This document shows, one piece after another, positions 23,266 to 36,439 of a DNA stretch of 64,000 nt. The position numbers and the translations under genes were made by a program. Below the pieces are notes generated by a model, which did not search any database, was not told the origin of the DNA, and saw only the letters and a program-made list of their open reading frames with translations. This stretch comes from Campylorhamphus procurvoides (Eukaryota; Chordata; Aves; Passeriformes; Dendrocolaptidae), in contig WBMV01009266.1 in NCBI GenBank assembly GCA_013396655.1, positions 1,010,107 through 1,074,106 of the forward strand. Reading direction: 5' to 3'. Positions within the stretch are counted from its first letter, which is position 1, and each line of letters begins with the position of its first letter.

Positions 23266-25655
23266 CTACTGCTTCACAGCTCAGGTTTTAATCTACTTCC
23301 AAAATTAATCTAGAATTTAGAACTTGTACATAAGAAAGCACTGTGGAGTAAAAGACAAACAAGATAATATGCAAGGCTTCCATTCTCCACATTTTCTGAG
23401 TAGCATTTCCCTACTTTTTAAGAAAAAAATCTCTATTCAACTAAAGTGTTAAAATATTATCCTATATATACTTCCAGCAAGCAACTTCTCGGCATGGGTT
23501 AGGCTCTACTTGGAAAACTATTGTCATCCAGGAGACAACCTGTAGTTTTAAATGACTAGGCTGTCAGTTCTTTAGCTTTCTGCACTTGCTTTTTCTGCTT
23601 TAGTGAATAGTAACAATTACATGACAAACAGCATGTTATTTCCAACCGCGGTTTTTTGACAGAAATCTTTGTGATACAAATATTGCAAACTTCCATTTAT
23701 TTGCATGATTAAATTCTATGCAGATTTTTAAAGCTTTAAGGAGACTTTAATTTAAAAAAGCCTACAGTCTTTGGAATTTGGAAGATAGCGGGAATCTTTT
23801 CAAAAGTATTTTTCTTTAAATGGAATGCCTTTAAACAGTGCAGATTTGGAAATTTATTTTTTTACTACTTTTGTTAGTTTGTATTGAGACTCACAAACAG
23901 TATATTTTATATCCTGGAAAGGGTGTTGTCAGCAATGAGAATTAAATATTTAGCAATTCTGCCCTGGAAAATATTTATAAATCACATTTTTTTCCCCTGA
24001 ATTTACCAATGAACATTTAACATTATATCCAGTAAATAAACGTGGAAATATTATAATTGAGTAAAGCTTGAATGTCGTTTATGAAGGTTGCTACAAGCCA
24101 TAGACTCTACTCTGATTTGGCAGAGAACACTTTTAAAATTCCCCTTAAGTATTTAATTTTTGAAGGACAAGTAGGGATTTAAATCATTCATCAGTGTCAG
24201 ATTTGAAAGATGTGTACTTGGACTCCTTTCCTCCCTGTTCTGCCTTCTTTCCCAGTTGGAACTCGAGATGTACTTCAGGTGTCATTTTCTCCCCACCCAC
24301 TGTCTAAGCTGCAACCTCAGTGTAGCTCTGTACGAGCCCCCATCATTCCAGGGTGCCACTCCCAGAATGACAATCCCACCCCAGCATTTTGTGACATCTT
24401 AATTGCCCCATCAAAGTGCCCATGGTTTAAACATCTCAGGAACAAGGTTTCCCTGATGATTTTGGTGAGGTTCTGTGTTTTCACAAAGGAGAAAGTGTGA
24501 TCTTGACATGGGGCTGTACCCTTAAGCCATAAGGAATTTCAAGCCCCAAACTAGTTTTGCAGCCTTGCTCGGTTTTTATTGTATATGGCCACATTTCTCT
24601 CACTATGCATGAGAATTCATCCTTTCATTTTTTTCCTATTAATATGCTTGCTTTTTTTTTTTTCCCAAAGTCATTTTGAATAGTTCTAGTCTTCACACAC
24701 ATGACAAAGTCTGCAGCTATGGTTTTTATGAAGTCTTTTGTTTTGGGGGAGGGTTTATGCAATAAAATTAATGAATGCAGCAACAAGCAAAATGAATCTT
24801 TCAGCAGAGTTAGATTCCTTATGATTGTTTTTTTACTTTTATAGATATATTTTAGCCAATGAAGAGAACTCCCTGTATATGTTAAGGCTGTTCCACTAAA
24901 AATTTTAACTTATTCTTGCTCTTTTCCACATATACTTTTACACCAACAGATGCCTGATATCTTCGTCTATTACCTGCACACTAATAAATGTTGTTATTTG
25001 AAATAAAAAATTTGCTATCCTGATCATCTTTAGTGATGGTCTCCTAGCAACCAAATCACCTCAAATGCTGACCCTTATAAGATGTCCTTTATCATTCAAG
25101 AGGTTAGCTTTCTGTACACTTCTTAAAAGAAAATTGAATCCTTTTTATATGTTTTACTCAGTTTCTGTAAAATGGCTTTATTAATTTTCCCAGTACCTTT
25201 GTAAGAGTAAAGTAATAGATTCAGAAAAGTATCCTAAAATTCAACATAAACCCAAATATAAAAATAAAAGGAAACTGTTGCACTCTGATAAATAAGTCAA
25301 TATTTTTTACTATTTCAGTTTGAATACATATATAAAAAGTCTATGATGGTATCTGAATTAAAATTCAATGTTTTAGTCTAAAAAAAATCACTTCTAATTA
25401 AAGTTATTGTTCCCACCACAGAACTTAGTTTACTTAATTTTTTCTGGGTTGGAACCAAAAAATTCAAAACTTATTGCTTTCTCTAAAAAATTTCAGGTCA
25501 ATCTCAAATTGTACTTAAAGCTGAACCAAGAATATTTTGGCTACCTGGAATTTTCAGGTGATGGATGCCATTTTCCCCCATTTATTTCTGTTCAGCTTCC
25601 TTACTGGAAATCTTTGGTAAAAGACAAAGAACTATAAAGGACTTTTTTTCAATGA

Positions 25656-25747
25656 GAATTTTTTTTTTTCCACAGAGGAAGTAACTGAGGAAAAGAGGGG
25701 AAAAGTTAGAGAAAGGAGAAGGGAAAGAGTAAAGAGAAGGAATAAAG
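25656..25747 (+). repeat. T run followed by purine-rich tract
   Basis: A T run (about ten bases) and CCACAG lead into about 70 bases that are almost entirely A and G, such as GAGGAAAAGAGGGGAAAAG and GGAGAAGGGAAAGAG. The T-run plus CACAG looks like a splice acceptor by composition, but no open frame of note follows. I treat it as low-complexity sequence. Confidence 0.6.
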
Positions 25748-26816
25748 ACCTAAATTTTATTCAGAAATTTGAAATAGTTTCTTGGGTTTTTCACTAATTT
25801 ATGGATACAACCACTTATTTTGAATATTTTAACTGTAATTAAAAATTGACTACCTTTAAATATTGGCTAAAATACTTGGCTGAGGGCAAGGTGTTCAAGT
25901 GATACCATTTTACCTGTCTGGGGCCAGGAGCATGCACAGACCCAATCAAATTAGGGTTTTGAGAGACCCTTGTATTCCTTTAGTTCATCAACACTGTGGG
26001 GTTAATTTGTTAAGACACATTAACAGAGATATGAAACAATCATTGAGTCATGTCCCCAGTCATGAGTTTTCATCCAAAATGTCATTCAGACTGGAATAAA
26101 TATATAGAGGGAAAGGGTCATTTCAGTGGAAACTATAAAATTTAGCAGTCACTCTGCCAATGGACAAATGTCACTCAGCTCTAGTTTGATCTTTGCAGAA
26201 TGTCTGTTTCTCAAACATTAAAATTCCTTCTTCTATCCACCATTACAAATGTTTTCTGCTATTTTTGTGGATTCCGATTCTTAATCCATTATTATTCACA
26301 ATATTTTCATTAAAATTGCTACTTGAAGGTTGGCCTGCTTACAGTGTCTGGTCTGCTTTTTAATAGCGTTTACTTTCTACTATTAACATGCCTATGCCCC
26401 TACTTAAGTAATGATAGCAACACAGTAAAAATCATCTCCCAAAGAGCTTCCACTTCAAACTACAGAAAAAGCGGTACTTAACCCTGATTAAAGAAAATCT
26501 CACTGCTTTCATGGAGTTAAGTGAGCTCCTGCATAAAGCCTCTCTACATCTTCATGGAAAGAGCAGGACATGATGTACATCTCCCACTCGTGTGGCTGAA
26601 GTGCAAAGCCCATGGCTTGGCTGTGCAACAGAACCAAGCAGGACACAAGGAAGCTGTAGGGGAATGCAGGAGAGTTTCCTCTTCAGTCCACACCTCAGAG
26701 TGGTCCCGTCCAGGAAATTGCCTCACTGAGAGAACATGAAAGCCTGAAATCTGCCTATAGAAACTCCTAAAGGCTCTGACTGCCAAGGGTTGGGGCAGGG
26801 ACCAGTAAGGAGGATC

Positions 26817-26937
26817 TAGAATGACAGAATTATTTGGGTTGGTAAAGAACTTTAGGATTATTGAGTCCAACCATCAATCCAGCACTGCCAAGTTCACGGT
26901 TGAACCATGCTCTAAGTGCCACAACTACATGTATTTT
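26817..26937 (-). mobile_element. CR1 LINE fragment, 3' end
   Basis: The plus strand reads AGAATGACAGAATTATTTGG, GTTGGTAAAGAACTTTAGGA, TTATTGAGTCCAACCATCAA, TCCAGCACTGCCAAGTTCAC, TGAACCATGCTCTAAGTGCC and ACAACTACATGTATTTT. This is the reverse complement of the last 120 bases of CR1 copies of the type at 36440 (GTGGCGCTTGGGGACATGG, then CTTGGCAGCACTGGG). It is strongly 5'-truncated. Confidence 0.9.
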
Positions 26938-29900
26938 CAGTGTTTCATTGCCTGCCCCCTCTATCTCCCAGTGTCACTGTCTGTTAATTCTTCTTCCCTC
27001 TTCCATCTGAAAAAAATAAAACCTCTATTTGGTTTCTAATGCAGGTCTCTGGAGATTGGGTCCAGTCCTGTTCACTAGACCACTACCTGCCATCTCAGAG
27101 GTAAAGGTTCCACCTAGAGAATTCTCATCAATTGGGAGAATTCAGGGGCCTTATTTTATCTCTGCATTTCTGGGTGATTTTCTGCACCCTTTAGTACCGT
27201 GCCAGTCTGAAGTTCCTTTGCATTTATATCTCTAGCAAAAGGACACAGAAAGCATTAGACATTTCAAATCTTAACTAATGGAAATACACTTTTGGTGCAT
27301 AAATGGGCTGCTGGATAAAATTAAATAAATGGATCCTATTTGGAGACAGAGTAGAGATCAGGAGATCAAGAAACCAGATTAGACTAGAAAAACATTCATC
27401 AATTATCAGTTACTAAAATTAACTTTGTCAAATATCAGTATGAATCTTGTTTCCCTTAAAAATCAGAGCTAGTGCAGCAGACTTATAACATTAATCATCT
27501 TTGAGTACTTTTTTGTTGGTTTTGCTGTGTAAATTTCCAGGTCATTGTTCTACACATTAACGAGAGTTTAATTCAAGCAGATTGTTCAGTAAAACAGGTG
27601 CTGTTTGTTACTTTCCCTTCCTTTCTCAAGTAGCTGTTGGTTCCACAGTAAATGAGGAATATTAGTTCTAAAAGCTAAAAACATTCATCAAATAATTGTG
27701 GCTAAGAAGACACCAGGACTTTGCAGGAGTATATCAAAGTGCATCCATTCATTGGCTCACAGTTTTGACTCTTACTGTAGGGATCTATATTTATGCAAGT
27801 TCCCTGTTTGCTTACTTAGAAATCTATAAATTATATCCATATCTGTCAGCCTAACAAATGCTTTAGCCAATATACCAAAGGACAATTTAACCAGTAGGAA
27901 TTTAATGGTGAGTAGGTATTGAAATACACAGCAAGGAATGCATTAACCACTTCTTTTTAATATTGACAAGGGTTTTAACCAACTTACAGTATTACAACTG
28001 AAAGGAAAAGGAAAGAATTGATGTCTTCCTTATAATCACAGACTATTCACAGAAAAATACAGAATTAGGAAACAGTAGACACCAGTGGTTATCTCTGCAA
28101 TTGACTGCATCATTTTGAGATATTCCACGTGAAGATTCCCAAAATCAAGTACCAGCATGCACACCATAATGTAGAAAGATCACTATTTTATCTCCTACGA
28201 AGACTATAAGTGCAACTCCTTGCATCCAGATACAGAATCACTGCAGTTGAGTGTTAAGTGCCAAAGATACAGAATTAGTACCCAAGAAGCCTCATATTTT
28301 GGCGAATTCCACTGGGGCAGGTTATTCCAGATGAACCAGGTAAAGAAAAAATTCAAATGCTAGTTATTTTCTGAGAGGTGTGAATCAAAATCTTTCCCAT
28401 TTTTGGACAGATTCCTGGTTGGAGTCACACGTAGATGAAAGAGGCAATGGTAAACACTACTGTGGCTTGGGAAAATATATTGACTAAAATATGTTGAATT
28501 TTAAAGAAATCTCAGCACTGAATTCAAGCAAAATCAGTCATAAAGATAAATCCCCAATCGTGGATTGCAACCAGATCCAAGAGTCAAATAAAGGAGTAAC
28601 TGTAGTACAGAGAGTCATCTGCGCTTAGTTAATCAGATAATTAACCAATTGTTTAATTGTTGGAAAACTGGGTAACAGCAGCAGAGAAAATGCAGCTGTC
28701 TGGGTTTCAGCATAGGCAAGAGCCACACCAGGAGTCTCTAAGCTGTCAGTCCTCTAAGGAAGAGAATGATATCACCTGTTATACTTTTAAGAAGATAATC
28801 TGGAGTAGAGCTGGAGCAGCTCTGCCCATATGTGGTACAATCAGACTCTTCTGTGGCTGTCTATACCTGCAGTGGAGGTGAGCCTGTTAAAACACCAGCA
28901 TAGGAAAATCCTAAATGAAGGGGTATTTTTAGGAGCTGGAAAACAGCAATATATTAAATAGTATTCAATATCATGGGTGTACCTCACCCCTTTTTAAAGT
29001 GCTGTACAGTAAAATGCTCCATGATATTATGCTAAATCTAACTGTGGTTATGGATTTGCAAAGAATTCCCTCTGACAGCAAACTGGTTCTATCAAAGCCA
29101 CCCACTCTCTCACCAATAATATTATTCAATTTCGCTACTCTGGTTAGTTGGGCACTTTGCAGAACAAATAAATTCTTGGCCCAAAGATCTTGCGAAATAA
29201 TTTTATGTGTGTTTTAATGAGTGACAGCAAGTTGCAGTAGTAAAGAAAGCAAGGGCTGAGCTTGGGCCTTATAATATGCCTATAATTATCCAGTCTGAGC
29301 TTAAAAACTGGGTGATATCCAGGATGTGTACTCCTTTTGCTTTTTATGAGGGAAGGCAGAATTCTGACCAGTAGTTTTTCTATGCCTTTGCTACTGAGCG
29401 TTTCATAGCCATCTCATTAAAAATCTGGTAGTTAGCATGCACCATATAAAGAAATGTTGTATGGCTGCCAAGTTTTCAAAAAATATTCCAAAAACTACCA
29501 GGAAGGAAACCATAGAAACATTTCTGAGTGTTTAACAGCCAAATGAATGCCCCTAAATAACTACTGAGAAGGGGGGGGTGGGTGTAGAATCTGAATTTTT
29601 TAGAAGATGTAAAAATTAAGGAGCAATTTTATTTTCCAAAGTAATAGCTGTATACTGTACACCACCTTTTAAGCTACTTTTCTTTACATGTCATCTCATA
29701 AATTCAATTACTTTCTTAGTTTCTTTTCAAGATAGTAGACAAGAGTATTCACATAGTTTTAAATCATGGAAAGCTCAGAGGGAACCTACATGGAGAAATC
29801 AATGTTCACTAAGAAAGGATATGAAGTTATATCAAAGTAACTACTCTGCACCAATTCTTAATTCAGACATTGGCTTTTGCTGCATTTCCCTCTAACTCCT

Positions 29901-30559
29901 TTAACTCCTAAGGGAATTAAATTAGAATCATGGTTGTCTTAATTTCCCCATGTGGCAAATGGGTAGAAAGAGGCATGTCCAGAAGGAGAGGCAGATGTTA
30001 AATGGACTGTGCTGTGCTGTTGAGATGGTTTTATCTCTCTGCTGCTGTTATAGGGAGAAGCTAAACTGAACTAACTTCAAAGAAAAATACATTCCTTAAA
30101 GTAGGAATAAATTACTATTTTCACCAGGAAGACTCAATTCTTCCAAGAGGGCAGGATGCATCTCACCTGCTGTAGAAGGTGACTTTGATACAAGTCTTGT
30201 GGTACCAAAGACACTAATTTTTCATCATAATTTTCCCTGTTACTTAATTCCAGTGGAAATCATGCCTGAGATCACAGTCTATATTCTCCACACATAATTT
30301 CTGAAAACCTTATTTGAATATTGGCTTTCCTAGTAGCCTCTGTCATGGATGACCATATACGTTCCTGACATGATAGTTGAACTGCTTCTGTTTTCTACTT
30401 CTAACTCCCACATTTCCCTTATATTCTTCCAGTGTCCCTCAGCCTTAGAACAGGGTGTATGCCACTTATTCCATTCATCTAAAAGTTAGACATGCAGTCA
30501 AATCCAGTCATTAAAGTGTCCTCTGTACTCAGTGAGAGAGGAAATCAGACCAAAGCCTG
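26938..30559. other. Unique non-coding DNA, no gene seen
   Basis: No gene is recognisable. A MIR-like patch near 29.94 kb is listed separately. A run of eight G in GAAGGGGGGGGTGGGTG occurs near 29.57 kb. Open frames up to 76 codons show no known motif. Confidence 0.5.
29936..29980 (+). repeat. MIR-like 5' fragment (tentative)
   Basis: GTCTTAATTTCCCCATGTGG followed by CAAATGGGTAGAAAG resembles the MIR word order CTCAGTTTCCCCATCTGTAAAATGGGGATAA. Only about 40 bases match, so chance is a serious alternative. Confidence 0.3.
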
Positions 30560-30765
30560 AAATCATACAATGTTTTAGGCAGAGGAAACAACTGTGGTTC
30601 ATTGAGTCCAACCCCCATGCACAACGGAGCACTAATTCTGACATGAGATAAGATGACTTAGAATAGTTTCCAGATGAGTTGTGAAAATTTCCAAGAATGG
30701 AAATTCCATAAATCCATCCAGCCTCTTCCAGTGCACAGCCATTCTTCATGCAATTCTTTTTCCCC
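30560..30765 (-). mobile_element. Old, diverged CR1 LINE fragment
   Basis: The plus strand begins AAATCATACAATGTTTTAGG, then TTCATTGAGTCCAACCCCCA, then after a diverged middle CCAAGAATGGAAATTCCATA and CAGCCTCTTCCAGTGCACAG. These match in order the reverse-complement CR1 landmarks AATCATAGAATGGTTTAGG, ATCGAGTCCAACCCC, GGAGATTCCACA and CTGTTCCAGTGC. It is more decayed than its neighbours, and the far end is uncertain. Confidence 0.6.
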
Positions 30766-33700
30766 ATATACCCAAAAATCTCTTTTTTTTTTTTTCACAC
30801 CATATGCCACTATCCTTTAGCATGGAAGTTGCTTTCATTCCAAGGGACTCTGAAACATCAGCACTCACATCTTGCTTTAGCAGAGTGAAGGTGATTTGCC
30901 AGTGAGCTGTGAAGATTTTCTTTTTCTCTCCTTCACTTGGGCTAACATGACTATTGTGGTTTGTCATGAGCGTCTAGATTGTGGTTAGATGTGGAAATAC
31001 AGTAATAGATGCTTTCACGCAAAGATGGAAGGTTGTGACACCAGTGTCAAACCAACTATTTCAGCATTCCCCAGCGATACATCAAAATGTCAAAATAGTG
31101 ACAGAAGTTGAATAGCATTGCTAACAGGGGAGAACCCTGAACACACCTTCCAAAGAAAGCAAAAAGGCAAGGCATTTCCAGTTGTATTCTGAAACAGAGT
31201 GCCCTCTTAATGATATGGCACCCATTCTGGTAATGTCTGGTTTAGAAGGATAATCAACTGGGCTTGCAGTTATGAGCAAACTGCACATCCCTTTGCGGAC
31301 AAATCTTCAGTGGACATAAAATGTCTGAGATAATTAATAATTACATAATTTAAGAAAAATAGAAGAGAAATATGCAAGTGGCAAATTTTCTGGCAGAACA
31401 GAATGGAGTTAGGTGACTAGCAAAATGAAGTAGAATTAAGAACACTTGTTAGAGTTTTAGTCTTCTTCTGGGGTTCTAAAGTCCCTGTAATTTTGCTGTA
31501 CTTTGTTTATACTCTGGCAACACAGTTATGGCCCAATGTGCCAGATGAAAAGCACATAATAATAATTAATCCTTGCACTACAGAATTTGCAACACAATTA
31601 GCTATGATGAGCAAAGAATTGAATACTTGCTTTGGGGATATGTAATCTTACTTGGGACTAAAACAAGATTTGCCCCCAGTTACACTTACAATCATTAAGA
31701 CACAAAGAATCAAATAATCTACTCAAGTTTGCAGAACAACAGATGCAGCAATTCCAGGAACTGCTCAAATATTTGTAAGTCCTGTAATGTGCTTCAAACT
31801 GGCTGTCATTTCCTATTTCTTCTTCTAATAACCATGTGAATAGTGCAGGGTAAGAAGCTGGATTTCTTTTCTGCTAAACATTTAGGTAGATGAGATCCCT
31901 GTTCCCTGAGGAGATGTTTCCTACCTGGGCTGCTGAGGTACTATTATGTATATCTGAAGAATCCAGGATGGAAAGAAATGAATTCATTTTTTAAGTCCTA
32001 ACCCATGGCTGAAGCAGTTTTACGCATGTTTTGGGAATTTAAATTCCAAGTTCTTTATTTAAGTCCATATTAGTTTTCAGTTTAGTTGAGGTCTGAATAG
32101 CACCTCTTAGCTTTACTAGGCTTGCTTCACATGGGTCATCCTAAAGACAGTATAGAAGTCAAAGATTTTTTTAATTAGAAATGAAGTCAATATTCTTTAT
32201 TGCTGAAATCCAAGTAATTTTTTGTCTTCTTTAGCTTAACATTTCCTGGCAAAAACAACAATCTGGGAAAATCTGCAAAGGTGATAACTCTAATAATTAT
32301 GCTATTTTTAATTTACATTTTTAATTTGAGCATGCTATTTTTTAAAGAATATCTTAGTTCTATTTTCCAGTGCATTAAGGTGACAGTTATCCTACTTAGA
32401 GTAATTATTTCCATAACTGAGTTATATTATTAGAATAACACTGCAGTTTACTGCTTACCAAAGTCTGTTCTAGAAAACAGTTAAAACCTCCTTTTTCTAT
32501 AGAATTGTCCCACCTTCATTCTCTTGTTTTACTAAGTAAAAAGAATCATCACAGCCATGCTGTTAATGGGATGATTACTAGATCAATTCATCCTTGTAAT
32601 CCACTTATCCCAAGCAACCTTCTTAGACCTACAGTTTTTCTGGTGGCCTTTCTGAGAAACTAAAGTATGTCAGGAAGGTGAACTGACTTTCAACATGGTC
32701 TTGTCAAGGGTAATATAAATTATTATTATATTCAATAGAGGAGGGATGTTTAGGCAGGTACCAAGACTAACTCAAATATCATACAGGTACCTGTGTGTAC
32801 CTATTCCTTACAGTTAGTTTTGCTAAACTTGGAACAGAGTTTTCAATGCTAGATCACTTACAATGCAGTCACCTTTATTTTTTGATCTGTGACTTTCCCC
32901 AGTTCTCTGTTGAGAGATTTCATACCTACAATACAAGTGTTGCTGGAAAACGCTATTTCATTAAATGGTATATGACTTATCCAGCCACACAGGAGAGGAA
33001 TCAAACACTTTCTTCCTATTGTAAGAGCAAGGTTCTTTTGGACACATCAGGGGTTGATTCACTGTGCAACCATCTTCCATCACAGAAAATATCAAAAGTC
33101 TATTTTAAAAAGAGGCCAAAGTGCTTTGTCTATTTCACAGCCAAAAACTACTGTGAGATTAATTTTCTTCTATAAAGGTATAAAGTTCAAGTTGCTAAAA
33201 TTAGCAATTGCTTCACCTGAGGCTCTTCTCTGTGGTCCTATTCAAAGCAGTATTGTTTAGTGTTTCAGTGCCTGCTGCTTAAAATGTAATGTTCCCCGTT
33301 TAATGTGTCAAAAAGCTTTAGCTAATTATTCTCATAGCAAGGATAATCATACCAATTATGATTCTTTAAAAAGAATGGTGGAAACAAAGAAGTGGAGATA
33401 AGATTTAACAATGACAAGACAAATTGGGGAGGCAGGAAAATCTTAAATTTTGCAAACCTACAGCGCCTTCTTTTTTTTTACAGGAAATAATGAAATTACA
33501 GCTTTATGATGGAGACAAGTTATTACAGTGCAATCCGTGGAATGATGGATTATTATGATAAAGTTCCTGTTGGTTTGGAATGAAGCTCAAGCCTCAAAAA
33601 CTAGAGCTGCATCATATGACATAGAGGAAGATCTAATGTTTGTGCCCTTATCTACCTTGGACTGATAGGAGCTGGAATTATAGGTGCATGGTCCTGAAGG

Positions 33701-36439
33701 TACCAGTCAACTCATTCTAAAACAAGCACTTTATTTCTCAGGTCTAGGGATGGTCTACGAAGAGAGGCAGATGATCACAGGATTATATCAAGTCTTCCTC
33801 TGTCAAGTATCTATATGCATTGATTCCCTCAGTAATGCAAGTATTGCTAAAGGACAATTCAAACAATCTAGGTTAAATCTATCCCTCTTTATTAGTGTGT
33901 TGAGTGTACGGGCTTTTGTATCCAGCTGTGACGCAGGCAGAACACCTCTCTTTTAAGGAAAAACACTAAAAAAAGAAGATCTGACTCTCAATGAGGAAGA
34001 AAACAGTGGCAAAAATAAGACCTGTATCCCTAGCAAAGGTAAATAACCAAAAATTGGAACATATGTGTCAGCCTAGAGGGTAAAAAGCTCTTCTTTCCCA
34101 CATCAAAAAAGACCACAATAGGCTGTGGGACACCATCAGGGAGAAGCCCTGTGTGATCCTGCTGAAAATGACTCTTTATACTGGTAGAAAATCAAGCAAC
34201 AGGGAGACAGGGAGGAAATTTGCTCCTTTTGCCTCCCTGTCATACCAAATCGAGAATCTACAGCCTTTTCAACTCAGTCAGCAATCTGTTCCTGCAGCTA
34301 TTACCTCAGGAGCAGATAGTGAGCCTGGACATAATGACTTTTATCACTTACTTTTGGGTATTGTTAATCACTTTGAATGTCTTTGTGACACATTTAGATT
34401 TCTCTAAATGTAGTGACAACTTCGGACAGAAAAGCACAAAGCCCTTGGTTCTGATCCAGATCACACACACAGTTTGAACATACCTACTGTCACTTAAAAT
34501 TGAAGAACAGCATCGTGCAATTGTCCTCTTGTGCTTGACAAATTCAAAGCCACAGACTGAGTTCAAACGACTGTTGCCCTGTTCTGCAAGCGTTGATAAT
34601 GAAGACACCACAAAAATTCCTGACACAAAGGAAAACAAGTCAATATACACATCAGGACACTACAACAGACAAAATTTATCTCTATTATAACCAGATTACA
34701 GGTTACCATTCAAGCACTACTGGAGAAATCCTTCTGCTGCTATTTCTGCCGTGCTAAGGAGATGTTTCACCACAAGGCTGAGGTGTGCTCCTCTCTGAAA
34801 AGTATCTTAGTAAGAGTTACTGAGAGATGGGAAGAGTATAAAATCCTTTTAACTTTTCTCCTCCAGTGTTTCAAAATTCTTTTGTGAAATGTATCCTCTG
34901 TAGCTACCAGACAGGTTTTATATTAAGAAAAATTTATATCAAGACTGGAGAAAGAGGTGGATGGGATGAAAAGAAAATCTGAAACATAACAGTTTAGAAA
35001 GACCTTGAGAAGGTTATTAAAAAGATAGATTTTTGCTTAGTAAGATTTAAATGAAACACGGTTATGTGGGGCTACCTCACCTTTACAAAGGTTGTGATTT
35101 TCCCATAGCACGGGGGAATAAACACCGACTTGGCCGCTGCTCCAGGCTGCCAGTTACTGTAGGGATATTCTACTTTCCCACCCTGTTACTGGTATTGTTT
35201 TGTTCCCAAAAATTTGGGAAACACAAGAGACAGTCAATAGCTCTTGGATTCCTCAACCAAAAATACAAGTGTCTATTACAGGACTTAAACATGTGGATCT
35301 TGGAGCAATAACACTGGTAAGTCATTCCCTGTTCTGCAGAAAGATGTGTAGCAGAGAGGTGTGTTTTACACTGAGAAAATCAATGCTGTAGCAATGAGTT
35401 CTGGATATTCAAAGGTAGTGAAAACCACCTAAGACACCAGGACCCTTCCCTGAATTTATTCCATTCTGCTAGGCAGATCTTTGTCCATTTTTTCTTTTCA
35501 TTATGAATTCCATATTTCTAACGGATTTTCTTTCCATTGCATAAATGCAAAATGCATTTTTTCATTTTGGTCTTTGACCATTAAAACCAGTTTGAATTCT
35601 CTGTGAAACACCAGTTTGCCTTGAATTTCCTTTAAGATGGCTCTGTAAGATAGAAGTGATATCAATGCCACAATGCAAGCTTTGAGAAGCTATGGGTGAG
35701 TTTCATCTCACCTCATTTTATATAAACTATGTAAAAGTCTTTTGGTTTCTCTGTGCCAATTGTCTGTACTCTTTCTTTAGGAAATGGAAAGGGATAACTG
35801 CTTCCAGAGGGCAAATGAACCTGCTCACAGGGAACATTTATTTTAGATTAAGGCACATACTCTGGAATACCTCTCTGCCTCTCCATGGATTACAAAAGGA
35901 GCTTATACCAAATGTTTCCCTACTGGATAACTAAATTTAAGCTCCTGTTGCAGCTAAATATAACAAGAACACTGTGAGACTAAGCCTAAAAGCCCTTTCT
36001 GTGCTACAGCTGGTAAACAGGCCACCTGACTGTGAGGTTACTTGCAGGTTACAGACACTTCACAGTTTTTTAAAGTACTGCTCTGGGTATCCTCTATAAA
36101 ACAGCTCAGACTATCATACATGGACAGTCCAGACAGATGGATGGTTTGGAAAAGTTCAGTTGCTGTTAAGTTTATACACGAATTTTACTAAAAGTACTTT
36201 GCAGGATTAGGGATTTATCACTTCAGCCAATTCTGATAACAAATCTCATGTTCTGTCAGTAACAGGCCTATTTTGACTATGCCAATAGCTCTGCTGAATG
36301 ACCTCAGGCTTGTTTTTTCATGCTGTCATTTCACAGCCTGGTCTAACATCCGACAGAGAACTGGGAAATTGGTGGGTGAAGTGTCTAATAATGCCATGAT
36401 CAGGACATGGTTCTGAAGGAGAACAGCCCAAATGGCCTC
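30766..36439. other. Long unique non-coding stretch, no gene seen
   Basis: About 5.7 kb pass without a clear repeat or gene. The frame at 32795-33175 (126 codons) is the second longest in the window. Its translation is rich in F, Y, K and S, has no domain I know, and overlaps another frame of similar quality, so I read it as chance. A weak MIR-like phrase (TGACTTATCCAGCCACACAG near 32.97 kb) is too short to list as a repeat. Confidence 0.5.

Larger units (their letters stand above)
19013..26816. other. Long unique non-coding stretch with candidate regulatory blocks
   Basis: Almost 8 kb pass without a clear younger transposon. Listed separately inside it are three CpG-retaining candidate elements, one ancient repeat, a MIR-like patch and a purine-rich tract. 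Open frames of 114 and 119 codons (19643-19987 and 21700-22059) show no recognisable domain, and I do not regard them as genes. The lack of insertions fits, but does not prove, selective constraint. Confidence 0.5.

Noticed and set aside
25656..25700. Splice-acceptor-like T run followed by CACAG
   Set aside because: The following sequence is a purine-rich low-complexity tract with no sustained open frame or donor site.
32970..33050. MIR-like phrase TGACTTATCCAGCCACACAG
   Set aside because: Only about 35 bases fit, and the flanks do not continue the MIR order.
32795..33175. 126-codon open frame on the plus strand
   Set aside because: The composition is what AT-rich DNA gives by chance, a second frame overlaps it, and no motif is recognisable.
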